DNA of 64,000 nucleotides from Streptomyces ochraceiscleroticus (lineage in GTDB: Bacteria > Actinomycetota > Actinomycetes > Streptomycetales > Streptomycetaceae), in NCBI RefSeq assembly GCF_000720485.1, contig NZ_JOAX01000033.1, forward strand, positions 1 to 64,000. The letters are read 5' to 3'. A program made the translations under genes and the position numbers. Below the pieces are notes generated by a model. That model was given only the letters and a program-made list of their open reading frames with translations. It was not told where the DNA came from and made no database searches. Below are positions 32,006 to 40,207 of the stretch, one piece after another (the stretch's first letter is position 1; every line of letters begins with the position of its first letter).

Positions 32006-32531
32006 CGCAGCCCGGCGCGTCGATGACGTACACCCGGACCGTGCGCCCGCACGTAGGGTCCACCGTCTCCCGGTCCAGCCGCATACCCAGCTTGCGCATG
32101 ATCCGTTCGGAGGCGTCGTTGCCGCGCTGCGCGATGCTGATGATCCGCTCCAGGCCGCGCTCGCGGAACCCGTAGTCCAGCGCGGCCCGCGCCGCCTCCG
32201 TGGCGATGCCCCGCCCCCAGTACGGCCGGCCCAGCCGCCAGCCGATCTCCACGGCGGGCAGTACCTCCGGCAGGAAGTGCGGCACGGACAGTCCGACGAA
32301 CCCGGCCAGCTCCCCCGAGGCGCGCAGCTCCACCGCGAACAGTCCGAAGCCCTCGATGTCCCACTCCTGTTCCCAGGAGGAAATGCCGGAGGCGGTCTGC
32401 GTCAGGCTGCGCGTCGCGCCGCTCCCGATCCAGCGCATCACTTCGGGATCGGCGTTCACGGCTGCCATCGGTTGCAGGTCCCCGGGGAGCCAGCGGCGCA
32501 TTATGAGCCGCTGCGTGTGCAAAGTGATCAC
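31995..32531 (-). CDS. GNAT acetyltransferase, RimJ-like
   Basis: A 178-residue protein: TQRLIMRRWLPGDLQPMAAVNADPEVMRWIGSG at the start, GELAGFVGLSV, AVEIGWRLGRPYWGRGIATEAARAALDYGF with the acetyl-CoA loop, and LERIISIAQRGNDASERIMRKLGM as motif B. This is the ribosomal-protein-alanine acetyltransferase-like pattern. GTG start at 32531. It overlaps the convergent HATPase gene by 11 bp. Substrate unknown. Confidence 0.9.
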   Translation of the reverse strand: MITLHTQRLIMRRWLPGDLQPMAAVNADPEVMRWIGSGATRSLTQTASGISSWEQEWDIEGFGLFAVELRASGELAGFVGLSVPHFLPEVLPAVEIGWRLGRPYWGRGIATEAARAALDYGFRERGLERIISIAQRGNDASERIMRKLGMRLDRETVDPTCGRTVRVYVIDAPGCASG

Positions 32532-32624
32532 GCTTCATCCTGCCAAATCCGGCGAGCGGGCCACCGCGCGGGAAGCTGTTTCCCGCCGACCGCTTCCTCT
32601 GCCACTGCCCTTGCCGTGTCGTGG

Positions 32625-32633
32625 TTATCCACA
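32625..32633 (+). promoter_or_regulatory. Second perfect DnaA-box-like 9-mer
   Basis: TTATCCACA, again followed by GG, lies 97 bp upstream of the holin-like/phosphodiesterase gene. Together with 2401-2409 this is the second exact copy in a promoter region of the window. Confidence 0.4.
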
Positions 32634-32721
32634 GGGGTCCGGACGGTCCCGGCCCGTGTGGCACGCTGAAGCGCGGACCGGTGACACGTACCGGACATGT
32701 CGCAGGAAAGGTGAGTGCGGA

Positions 32722-34944
32722 GTGCGGCGACCCCGATGGCGGAGCGCGGGCGGTGCCCTGCTGCGAGTGATCGCGGTCTGGGCGGTCTCGACCGTCGCCA
32801 TGCTCGTGCTGGCCGGTGCGCTGCCCGACTTCCGGCTGCAGTCGGCGGACGGTGACAGCGCCACCCAGGTCGCGGTGGCAGCGGCGCTCGGCGCCGGCGC
32901 CTTCGGCCTGCTCGGCGCCCTCGTATGGCCGCTGCTCGTACGGACCCTGCTGCTGGTGCCCGCGCTCGTGCTCGGCCTGCTGGTCTTCGCGCTCAACGGC
33001 TCGCTGCTGCTGGTCGCACTCTGGCTGATCCCCGACGGGCGCGGCGCGGCCTCCCCGGAGACGGCCGTGGTGGTCGCCGCCGTGATGTCGGCGGTGTCCT
33101 CCGCCACCGGTGCGGCACTGGCCGTCGGGGACGACGACGCGTACCGCAGGCGGCTGGCCCGGCTGGCCCTCCGGCGACGCACCTCCGTGGTGCAGGACCC
33201 GGCGGGCGCCCCGCCCGGCACGGTCTTCCTCCAGCTCGACGGCGTCGGGCACGACGTGCTCGTGGAGGCGCTGGCGGGCCCCGATCCGCTCATGCCCACC
33301 GTCGCGGGCTGGGCCGGCAGTACCCACACGCTCACCCCCTGGCGCACCGACTGGTCCAGCCAGACCGGCGCCAGCCAGCTCGGCATCCTGCACGGCACCA
33401 ACCACGACCTGCCCGCCTTCCGCTGGTACGAGAAGGAGACCGGCGAGGTCATCGTCAGCAACCGCCCGACCAGCGCCGCCGAGCTGCAGCGCCGCGCGAT
33501 GGCCAGGACCGGCAGCGGCGGCCTGCTCTCCGTGGACGGCGCGAGCCGCGGCAACCTCTTCAGCGGTGGCGCGGCGCAGCTCGCGCTGGTGCTCTCGGTG
33601 GCCGCCCGGCGCGGTCGGCACAACCGCTCCCGGGCCGGGTACTTCGCGTACTTCTCCGACCCGGCGAACGCCACCCGCACCGCCGCCTCCTTCGTGGTGG
33701 AGGTGTGCCGGGAGATAGGGCAGTCGCTGCGGGCGCGTTTCCGGGAGGACGGGCCGCGGGTGAAGCGCGGCGGGCTGTATCCCTTCGTGCGGGCGTTCGC
33801 GACGGTCGTCGAGCGGGACGTGGTGGTCGCCGCGGTGATCGGCGACATGCTGGTCGGCCGGACCGCGATCTACGCCGATCTGGTCGCGTACGACGAGGTC
33901 GCGCACCACTCCGGTCCGGAGAGCCGGGACGCGCGGCTGGTGCTGCGGCGGCTGGACCGTTCGCTCGCGCTGATCGCGAAGATCGCCCCGCACGCCCCGC
34001 GCCCGTACCGCATCGTGCTCCTCTCCGACCATGGGCAGAGCCCGGGCGAGACGTTCGCCGGGCGGTACGGGCTGACGCTGGAGGACCTGGTGCGGGCCAG
34101 CTGCGGGCTGCCGGTGTCCCGGCGGGCGCGGCGCAGCCCCACGGGTGCCGAGGCCAGGAACACCGCGCGGGCCGCGCTGCGCCGCCCCGAGGAGGAGCCG
34201 GAGGAGACCACGCGGCGGGCCCGCCGGGCCGCCGAGCCGATCGTGCTGGCCTCCGGGAACCTCGGCCTGGTGTCGCTGCCCTCCATACCGGGCCGGGCGA
34301 CGCGCGAGCAGATCGACCGTCGCAATCCGGCGCTGCTGAGCACCCTCGCCGAGCATCCGGGCATCGGCTTCGTGCTCGTACGGTCCGAGGAGCACGGCGC
34401 GGTCGTGCTCGGGCCGCGCGGGGGCGCGCACCACCTCGACACCGGACGGATCGTCGGCGAGGACCCGCTGGCGCCGTTCGGGCCGGGCGCGGCGGACGCG
34501 GTCCGCCGTACCGACGGCTTCCCGCACGTCGCCGACATCATGATCAATTCCTTCTGCGACCCGGAGACGGGCGAGGTGCACGCCTTCGAGGAGCAGATCG
34601 GCTCGCACGGGGGCCTCGGCGGTCAGCAGTCCCGGCCGTTCCTGCTGTGGCCGGAAGAGCTCACGCCGCCGGTGGGGGAGGGCGCGGAGCTGGTCGGCGC
34701 CGAACACGTCCACCGGGTGTTCCGCCGCTGGCTGGGAGAGGGCGGGGGCCCGGCGGTACCGGTGGGCGACGAGGCCGGGCCCAGTACGGACGAAGCGCCG
34801 GCCACCGGCGAGGCCCGGCCCAGTACGGACGAAGCGCCGGCCACCGGTGAGATACGGCCCGGTGTGGACGAAATCCGGCCGCCGGGGGCCGCTCCCGAAG
34901 CTTTTTCGCCCGGCGACGGCGCCACGCAGGAGGAACAGCGCTGA
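32722..34944 (+). CDS. Holin-like membrane domain fused to alkaline-phosphatase-type phosphodiesterase
   Basis: A 740-residue protein. Four hydrophobic segments (about 15-34, 45-71, 74-100, 108-130) form a module annotated in relatives as a phage-holin-family region. From about 165 an alkaline-phosphatase-superfamily domain follows: VFLQLDGVGHDVL with the metal-binding Asp, TDWSSQTGASQLGILHG at the likely nucleophile Thr/Ser, LVAYDEVAHHSG, and LLSDHGQSPG. The C-terminus (residues about 683-740) is a disordered Pro/Ala/Glu tail with a 13-residue tandem repeat. GTG start with AAGGTGA upstream. It probably hydrolyses a phosphodiester at the membrane; lipid or wall-polymer substrates are guesses. 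Confidence 0.85.
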   Translation: MRRPRWRSAGGALLRVIAVWAVSTVAMLVLAGALPDFRLQSADGDSATQVAVAAALGAGAFGLLGALVWPLLVRTLLLVPALVLGLLVFALNGSLLLVALWLIPDGRGAASPETAVVVAAVMSAVSSATGAALAVGDDDAYRRRLARLALRRRTSVVQDPAGAPPGTVFLQLDGVGHDVLVEALAGPDPLMPTVAGWAGSTHTLTPWRTDWSSQTGASQLGILHGTNHDLPAFRWYEKETGEVIVSNRPTSAAELQRRAMARTGSGGLLSVDGASRGNLFSGGAAQLALVLSVAARRGRHNRSRAGYFAYFSDPANATRTAASFVVEVCREIGQSLRARFREDGPRVKRGGLYPFVRAFATVVERDVVVAAVIGDMLVGRTAIYADLVAYDEVAHHSGPESRDARLVLRRLDRSLALIAKIAPHAPRPYRIVLLSDHGQSPGETFAGRYGLTLEDLVRASCGLPVSRRARRSPTGAEARNTARAALRRPEEEPEETTRRARRAAEPIVLASGNLGLVSLPSIPGRATREQIDRRNPALLSTLAEHPGIGFVLVRSEEHGAVVLGPRGGAHHLDTGRIVGEDPLAPFGPGAADAVRRTDGFPHVADIMINSFCDPETGEVHAFEEQIGSHGGLGGQQSRPFLLWPEELTPPVGEGAELVGAEHVHRVFRRWLGEGGGPAVPVGDEAGPSTDEAPATGEARPSTDEAPATGEIRPGVDEIRPPGAAPEAFSPGDGATQEEQR
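34771..34848 (+). repeat. 39-bp tandem duplication within the coding tail
   Basis: Two 39-bp copies (34771-34809 and 34810-34848) differ by about two bases and are followed by a diverged partial third copy. Each encodes a 13-residue unit close to EARPSTDEAPATG. It lengthens the disordered C-terminal tail of the phosphodiesterase fusion. Confidence 0.85.
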
Positions 34945-35059
34945 TTTGGAGGCGGCCTCCGAGGTCCCGGACCATGGTGGGGCGCCCGCAGCCACCCGGC
35001 CGGGCGCGGCGCGTGCCGGGAGCCTGACACAGGCCCGGCGCGCAGGGCGTCCGGCGACC

Positions 35060-35101
35060 TCGGACGCGGAGCACAAGCGCTCGGACGCAGAGCACAAGAG
35101 A
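35060..35101. repeat. 21-bp tandem duplication before the permease gene
   Basis: Two copies beginning TCGGACGC and containing GAGCACAAG (35060-35080, 35081-35101) sit in the 5' leader of the permease gene, ending 15 bp before its ATG. Three differences separate the copies. They may reflect slippage; translation through them is possible but not supported. Confidence 0.6.
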
Positions 35102-35116
35102 GAGCCACCACTCGCC

Positions 35117-36511
35117 ATGCACGACCGGCACACCCGCCGCTTCGGTCTGGGGACCGCAACCGCCCTGGTGATGGGTAACATCATCGGCGGCGGGATCTTC
35201 CTGCTCCCCGCCTCGGTCGCCCCCTACGGCACCGTCAGCCTCGTCGCCTTCGGCGTCCTGACCCTCGGCGCCCTCGCGCTCGCCCTGGTCTTCGGCCGCC
35301 TCGCCGGTCGCCATCCGGACACCGGAGGCCCCTACGTCTACGCGCGCGAGGCGTTCGGCGACTTCGCCGGCTTCCTCTCCGCCTGGTCGTACTGGACGAT
35401 GACCTGGGTCAGCAACGCGGCCCTCGCCGTCGCCGCCGTCGGCTACGTCCACGTGCTCCTCCCCGGCCACGCCTCCAAGGGCATGGACCTGGCCGTCGCG
35501 CTGATCGCCCTCTGGCTCCCGGCGATCTCGAACTTCGCCGGCACCCGCTACGTCGGCGCCGTGCAGCTCGTCTCCACCGTCCTGAAGTTCCTGCCGCTCC
35601 TCTTCATCGCGGTCGCCGGGCTCTTCTTCTTCGACGCGGACAACCTCGGCTCCTTCCACGAAGGCGGTGGCAGCGCGCTCGGCGGCATGTCGGCCGCCGC
35701 CGCGATCCTGCTCTACAGCTACGTCGGCGTGGAGTCCGCCGCGATGAGCGCGGGCGAGGTGCGCAATCCGCAGCGCAACGTCGGCCGGGCCACCGTCCTC
35801 GGCGTCCTCGGCGCCGCCGTGGTCTACCTCCTCGGCACGGTCTCGGTCTTCGGCACCGTCCCGCACGACAAGCTGGTGGACTCCCAGGCCCCGTTCTCCG
35901 ACGCGATGAACGCGATGTTCGGCGGCACCTGGGGCGGCACGCTGATCGCCGCGGCCGCCGTGATCTCCATCGTCGGCGCGCTGAACGGCTGGACGCTGAT
36001 GAGTGCCCAGTCCCCGTACGCCGCGGCCAAGGACGGCCTCTTCCCGGCCGCGTTCCAGAAGAAGCGGCGCGGCGTGCCGACCTTCGGCGTACTGGCCTCG
36101 ACCGTCCTCGCCACCGCGCTGACCGTGATCAACTACGTCTCCGGCGCCGGCGGCGTCTTCGAGATCCTGGTCCTCATCACCACGTTCTCGGCCACCGTGC
36201 CCTACCTCCTCGCCGCCGGCGCGCAGGTGTACTTCCTGCTCACCGGGCGCCGCGACGAGGTGCGCCCCGGCCGCTTCGCCCGCGACCTGGTCCTCGCGCT
36301 GGCCGCCTTCGGCTTCACCTTCTGGCTGGTGGCGGGCGCCGGATACGCGGCGATCTACCAGGGCGTCCTGTTCCTCTTCGCGGGCATCCTCGTGTACGCG
36401 TGGATGCGTGCCCGCCGGACGGTACGCGAGCGCGAGGCGGCCGAGGGCCTGGCAACGGCCGACGCCCCCGCAGCGGCCGAGGACTCGCCGAAGGGGATAC
36501 TGGCGCCCTGA
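35117..36511 (+). CDS. APC superfamily amino acid permease, AdiC/PotE-like
   Basis: A 464-residue membrane protein with about 12 transmembrane helices. The first helix has VMGNIIGGGIFLLPASVAPYG, the GxGIF substrate-binding bend of APC transporters, and GGPYVYAREAFGDFAGFLSAWSYW follows. SYVGVESAAMSAGEVRNPQRNV is the conserved helix 6-7 region. The pattern is close to AdiC and other arginine/agmatine or polyamine exchangers. The ATG at 35117 is best supported by the topology. The aroQ gene begins 32 bp downstream, so the two are likely co-transcribed, an unusual pairing. Confidence 0.92.
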   Translation: MHDRHTRRFGLGTATALVMGNIIGGGIFLLPASVAPYGTVSLVAFGVLTLGALALALVFGRLAGRHPDTGGPYVYAREAFGDFAGFLSAWSYWTMTWVSNAALAVAAVGYVHVLLPGHASKGMDLAVALIALWLPAISNFAGTRYVGAVQLVSTVLKFLPLLFIAVAGLFFFDADNLGSFHEGGGSALGGMSAAAAILLYSYVGVESAAMSAGEVRNPQRNVGRATVLGVLGAAVVYLLGTVSVFGTVPHDKLVDSQAPFSDAMNAMFGGTWGGTLIAAAAVISIVGALNGWTLMSAQSPYAAAKDGLFPAAFQKKRRGVPTFGVLASTVLATALTVINYVSGAGGVFEILVLITTFSATVPYLLAAGAQVYFLLTGRRDEVRPGRFARDLVLALAAFGFTFWLVAGAGYAAIYQGVLFLFAGILVYAWMRARRTVREREAAEGLATADAPAAAEDSPKGILAP

Positions 36512-36543
36512 CCGCGCCTCACCGAACGGAGAGTTGAGAGCAC

Positions 36544-37011
36544 ATGCCCCGCACCCTCGCCACCGCCCCGATCCTCGTCCTCAACGGCCCGAACCTGAAC
36601 CTCCTGGGCCAGCGGCAGCCGGAGATCTACGGCTCCGACACCCTCGCCGACGTCGAGGCGCTGTGTGCCAAGACCGCGGCCGCGCACGGCGGCACGGTCG
36701 ACTGTCGGCAGTCGAACCACGAGGGGCAGCTCGTCGACTGGATCCACGAGGCCCGGCTCACCCACGCGGGCATCGTGATCAACCCGGCCGCGTACTCCCA
36801 CACCTCCGTCGCGATCCTCGACGCGCTCAACACCTGCGACGGGATGCCGGTCCTGGAGGTACACATCTCCAACATCCACCAGCGCGAGGAGTTCCGGCAC
36901 CACTCCTACGTCTCGCACCGCGCCGACGGCGTCATCGCGGGCTGCGGCGTCCAGGGCTACGCCTTCGCGATCGAGCGGGTGGCGGCGCTGGTGGCCGCGG
37001 CCCAGGACTGA
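36544..37011 (+). CDS. aroQ: Type II 3-dehydroquinate dehydratase
   Basis: A 155-residue enzyme converting 3-dehydroquinate to 3-dehydroshikimate. All signatures are present: [21 protein letters not shown] with the catalytic Tyr, [34 protein letters not shown] and [20 protein letters not shown] with the catalytic His. Length matches the dodecameric type II family. It is separated from other shikimate genes and follows an amino acid permease, so it may serve quinate use or a specialised pathway rather than being the only housekeeping copy; this cannot be decided from the window. Confidence 0.95.
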   Translation: MPRTLATAPILVLNGPNLNLLGQRQPEIYGSDTLADVEALCAKTAAAHGGTVDCRQSNHEGQLVDWIHEARLTHAGIVINPAAYSHTSVAILDALNTCDGMPVLEVHISNIHQREEFRHHSYVSHRADGVIAGCGVQGYAFAIERVAALVAAAQD

Positions 37012-37148
37012 ACCACCTCGACCGCCCAGTACCGACCGCGGCACGCCCGCCCGCACATTGGCGCGAAAGCGGGTTCGGCGTGCGAAGGTGGGTGGAAAAG
37101 CTGGAACGCAGGTACCCACGCGACGGCTGAGCTGAGAGGCGGGACGGC

Positions 37149-37460
37149 ATGAACGGTCAGGTGGATCCGCTCACCGACAAGGAGATCGAGGACCGGCTGG
37201 CGGAGCTGCCCGGCTGGACGGTCGCCGACGACAAGCTGACCCGTACGTACGGCTTCGACAGCCACTTCCCGGCGGCCGCGATGGTCATCCACGTGGCCCA
37301 GATCCAGGAGGAACTGGGCCACCACTCCGAACAGACGCTGGGCTACAACAAGCTGACCATCGCGGTGAACACCCACAGCGCCGGCGGCCGCATCACTGAA
37401 CGGGACTTCGCCCTCGCACAGCGGATCGAAGCCGTCGCAGCGGGCCACGGGGCCCGCTGA
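37149..37460 (+). CDS. phhB: 4a-hydroxytetrahydrobiopterin dehydratase (PCD/DCoH)
   Basis: A 103-residue protein: LTDKEIEDRLAELPGWTVADDKLTRTYGF, then VIHVAQIQEELGHHSEQTLGYNKLTIAVNTHSAGGRITERDFALAQRIE. The active-site pattern (E)-L-x-H-H-x(8)-[FY]N...T[HD] of pterin-4a-carbinolamine dehydratases is intact. It recycles pterin after aromatic amino acid hydroxylation, although no hydroxylase is in this window. Its last 68 bases overlap the convergent BrkB gene. Confidence 0.9.
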   Translation: MNGQVDPLTDKEIEDRLAELPGWTVADDKLTRTYGFDSHFPAAAMVIHVAQIQEELGHHSEQTLGYNKLTIAVNTHSAGGRITERDFALAQRIEAVAAGHGAR

Positions 37461-38415
37461 CCCGGCCCCGGGCCTGTTCCCGCCCGGCGCGCGGCGCCGC
37501 CCGCGTCAGCTCCGCGTTGAACTGCGCGCCGGTCAGCAGGGACAGGTGGGAGAACCACAGCCAGATCAGGAAGACCACCGGGCCCGCGAGCGACCCGTAC
37601 AGCCGGTTGAAGGTGCCGACGTACGACGCGTACAGCGCGAAGCCCGCCGAGGAGACCAGCCACAGCAGCACCGCGAGGACACCGCCGGGCACCCCGCGCC
37701 GCACTCCGCGCGAGGCCGGCGGCCCCGAGCGGAAGAGGACCAGTACGAGCACGGTCACCAGGCACAGCAGCAGCGGCCACTTGACCACGCTCCAGGTCAC
37801 CTCGGCGGCCCGGCCCAGCCCCACGGCGCGCCCCATCGCGCGCGCCAGCGGCCCGCTGGCCAGCAGGGCCACCGCGCTCCCGATGAGCGAGGCGAGCAGC
37901 ACCAGCGCCGTACCGAGAATGCGCGGCGCCTTGCGCCACGGCGGCCGGTCGTCCTTGACCCGGTGCATGGCGTGCAGCGCCCGCCGGAACACCGCGAGAT
38001 AGCTGCACGAGGACCACACCGCGCTGACCGTCGCACCGCCCACCACCAGCCAGGCCGCGGTCCGCTGATGGGACATGGAGATCAGCGCGCGGTGCAGCGT
38101 GGCGCCGGACTGGGCCGGGGCGAGCGCGCTGATGTGCTCGATGAGCTGTCCGGTCGCGGGCGGGTCCGCCAGCCCGATCAGCGACACCGTCACAATCATG
38201 GCGGGCAGCAGCGCCAGCACCGAGTAGTACGTCAGGCTGGCCGCCCAGTCCGTCAGATCGTCGCGCCACACGGACAGCGGCGTACGGCACAGTGCGGTCC
38301 GCCACTGCCGCCAGTCCGGCAGCGAGCGCACGACATCCTGTACCGCTCCGCGCACCGCACCGGCCCGCTCCGGCGTCTGCTGTTCCGGTACCCGGCGGTC
38401 ATCGCCGACCTCCAT
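37393..38415 (-). CDS. YihY/BrkB family membrane protein
   Basis: A 340-residue protein with about six membrane helices. The family core is present: DWAASLTYYSVLALLPAMIVTVSLIGL, AAWLVVGGATVSAVWSSCSYLAVFRRALHAMH, and GSLAGPVVFLIWLWFSHLSLLTGAQFNAEL. The last about 25 residues are basic and overlap phhB on the other strand. YihY/BrkB proteins are still poorly understood; transport or wall-related roles are proposed. ATG at 38415. Confidence 0.9.
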   Translation of the reverse strand: MEVGDDRRVPEQQTPERAGAVRGAVQDVVRSLPDWRQWRTALCRTPLSVWRDDLTDWAASLTYYSVLALLPAMIVTVSLIGLADPPATGQLIEHISALAPAQSGATLHRALISMSHQRTAAWLVVGGATVSAVWSSCSYLAVFRRALHAMHRVKDDRPPWRKAPRILGTALVLLASLIGSAVALLASGPLARAMGRAVGLGRAAEVTWSVVKWPLLLCLVTVLVLVLFRSGPPASRGVRRGVPGGVLAVLLWLVSSAGFALYASYVGTFNRLYGSLAGPVVFLIWLWFSHLSLLTGAQFNAELTRAAPRAGREQARGRVSGPRGPLRRLRSAVRGRSPVQ

Positions 38416-38662
38416 CGTGCTGGTCTTCCTTTCCGTACGGACCGTTCCGCTTACGGCCCGCGCCCCATCCTGCCCCGTTCCGCTGCCCCTTCCGTACCGG
38501 CCCCGTGTCCAGTGCTCCCGGCGAAAGATCGGAAAACAGGAAAATCAGCGCGCTTTGCGCGTGCCGTACCGGGACATCGGGACCGAAGCGTGCCCCAATG
38601 GGTACCGGGGCAGTGATGCCTGGCACGCATGTTCCGAGGTGCCGACCGAGAGGAGCGGACGG

Positions 38663-39208
38663 GTGCCCGAACCCGGCGATGCCCTCCTGGCCGTGCGGGC
38701 CGGAGAAGGGGACGAGGGCGCGTTCGAGGTGCTCGTACGCCGGCACGGCCCGCCGCTGCTGCGCCTGGCGACCCGGCTCCTGGGCAGCAGGACGGACGCG
38801 GAGGACGCCGTGCAGGACGCGTTCGTCAACGCCTGGCGCCGGATCCCGGAGTTCCGCGGCGACGCCTCGTTCTCGACGTGGATGTACCGCATCGTCACCA
38901 ACCGCTGCCTGAACATCCTGCGGGCCCGCCGCCCCACCCAGGACCTCGGCTCGGTCCCCGAACCGCCCGCGCCCGAACACGCCTCGTCGCCGGTCCGCGC
39001 GGCCGAGTCGCAGGCGGCGGTGCGCGCGCTGAGCGACGCCATGCAGGGGCTCACCCCCGAACAGCGCGCCTGCTGGGTCCTGCGCGAACTGCAGGGGCTG
39101 CCGTACGAGGAGATCGCCGAGATCGTCGGCAGCACGCACCAGGCGGTGCGCGGCCGGGTCTTCCGGGCACGCCGCTATCTGACGGAGGCGATGAGCTCAT
39201 GGCGCTAG
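38663..39208 (+). CDS. ECF-type RNA polymerase sigma factor
   Basis: A 181-residue extracytoplasmic-function sigma factor. Region 2 is AFEVLVRRHGPPLLRLATRLLGSRTDAEDAVQDAFVNAWRRIPEFRGDASFSTWMYRIVTNRCLNILRARR; region 4 is ALSDAMQGLTPEQRACWVLRELQGLPYEEIAEIVGSTHQAVRGRVFRARRYL. The GTG at 38663 is favoured by GGAG 7 nt upstream; another GTG lies at 38639. Its stop overlaps the next gene, which encodes a zinc-anti-sigma-like/Asp23 protein, so the operon is a likely sigma/anti-sigma unit. A 247-bp divergent gap to the BrkB gene contains AT-rich GGAAAA repeats. Confidence 0.93.
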   Translation: MPEPGDALLAVRAGEGDEGAFEVLVRRHGPPLLRLATRLLGSRTDAEDAVQDAFVNAWRRIPEFRGDASFSTWMYRIVTNRCLNILRARRPTQDLGSVPEPPAPEHASSPVRAAESQAAVRALSDAMQGLTPEQRACWVLRELQGLPYEEIAEIVGSTHQAVRGRVFRARRYLTEAMSSWR

Positions 39209-39798
39209 GCGACGCGTACGAGGGCGAGGACCCGGCACTGCCCTGCGGCCGCACGCTCTCGGAGGTCTGGGAGACGGCGGAGGAAACCCCGGACGACCCG
39301 CATACAGTCGGCTGTCCGCACTGCCAGGAAGCGCTGGCGCAGCTCGGGATACTGGACGACTACGTACGCGAGGCCCGGGACCGCGACGCGGACGAGGCGG
39401 CCGAGGCGGCGGCCGCCGACCGGCTCACGGCGCGGGTGATGGACCTGGTCAGGACCGACCTGCGGCCCGGCCGCACGCTGCCGCTGGGCGAGCCGGCGGA
39501 CGACGCCTGGATCACCGAGGCGGCGGCCGCGAAGGCGTTCCGCGCGGCGGCCGAGGCGCTGCCGACAGTATTCGCGGGGAGCTGCAAGGTCGTCCTGGAG
39601 GTGCCCGACGGGCCGGCGACGGTGACCATGGAGGTCGCGGCGGGCCTGGAGTGGCCGCTGCCGGAACTGGCGGAGCGGATCCGGGAGCGGGTGCTCGCGG
39701 CGGCGGACGAGGCGGTCGGCATGACCGTCTCCGGAGTCGACGTCACGGTCGTGGACCTCATCGACGCGGAAGCGGACGCGGGGGAGGAGCGGGCATGA
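39199..39798 (+). CDS. ZAS-like anti-sigma domain fused to an Asp23/Gls24 domain
   Basis: A 199-residue protein. The N-terminus carries C16 and H35-x3-C39-x2-C42 (HTVGCPHC), the zinc-binding anti-sigma (ZAS) pattern known from RsrA-type anti-sigma factors. Residues about 125-190 are an Asp23/Gls24 fold: SCKVVLEVPDGPATVTMEVAAGLEWPLPELAERIRERVLAAADEAVGMTVSGVDVTVVDLI. There is no transmembrane segment. It overlaps the ECF sigma gene by 10 bases. I infer a cytoplasmic anti-sigma factor linked to envelope-stress Asp23 proteins; direct binding is not shown. Confidence 0.78.
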   Translation: MALGDAYEGEDPALPCGRTLSEVWETAEETPDDPHTVGCPHCQEALAQLGILDDYVREARDRDADEAAEAAAADRLTARVMDLVRTDLRPGRTLPLGEPADDAWITEAAAAKAFRAAAEALPTVFAGSCKVVLEVPDGPATVTMEVAAGLEWPLPELAERIRERVLAAADEAVGMTVSGVDVTVVDLIDAEADAGEERA

Positions 39799-40193
39799 GC
39801 GGCACACACCGGGCCGAGGGCCTCGACGGGACGGAACGCGAGCTGCGGGCACTGCTGCAGCGGACCGCGGCCGACGCCGCGCGGGCCACGACCGGGGTCG
39901 CGTACCTCCGCCCGGGCCTCGGCGACCTCGTACGCGGCGCGGTCCCACTCCGCGTACCGGCCGACGGACAGCCACGCGTCACGGGCGTACGCGCGGAGCC
40001 GGGCGACGCACCGGGCCTGTGGCGGCTGCGCATCCACCTCGCGGTGCGCCGCGGCCATCGCGCACTGGACGTGGTCCGCGCGGTACGCACGGAGGTAACG
40101 GCCGCGGTCCAACGCGCGTTCGGCCCGGAGGGCCCGGACCAGCACGGCGTCGCGACACTCACCGTCACGGTGACGGTGACGGACCTGGCGTGA
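39795..40193 (+). CDS. Asp23/Gls24-like small protein
   Basis: A 132-residue protein with a helical N-terminus (RELRALLQRTAADAARATTGVAYLRPGLGDLVRGAV) and an Asp23-like C-terminal half (RLRIHLAVRRGHRALDVVRAVRTEVTAAVQRAFG ... GVATLTVTVTVTDLA). It overlaps the previous gene (ATGA) and is the third gene of the ECF operon. Asp23 proteins form membrane-associated layers in Gram-positive bacteria; this shorter divergent form could oligomerise with the fusion protein upstream. Family assignment is moderate. Confidence 0.7.
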   Translation: MSGTHRAEGLDGTERELRALLQRTAADAARATTGVAYLRPGLGDLVRGAVPLRVPADGQPRVTGVRAEPGDAPGLWRLRIHLAVRRGHRALDVVRAVRTEVTAAVQRAFGPEGPDQHGVATLTVTVTVTDLA

Positions 40194-40207
40194 GCGGAGA
40201 CCACCCC

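Noticed and set aside
32722..34944. Holin-like domain as a sign of a prophage
   Set aside because: It is fused to a chromosomal phosphodiesterase and there are no other phage genes in the window.
32002..35184. A very long open frame on the minus strand opposite the holin-like phosphodiesterase
   Set aside because: It runs antisense to a well-supported gene, is low-complexity and Arg/Gly-rich, and reflects GC-skewed codon positions. Only its last part coincides with the real GNAT gene in another frame.
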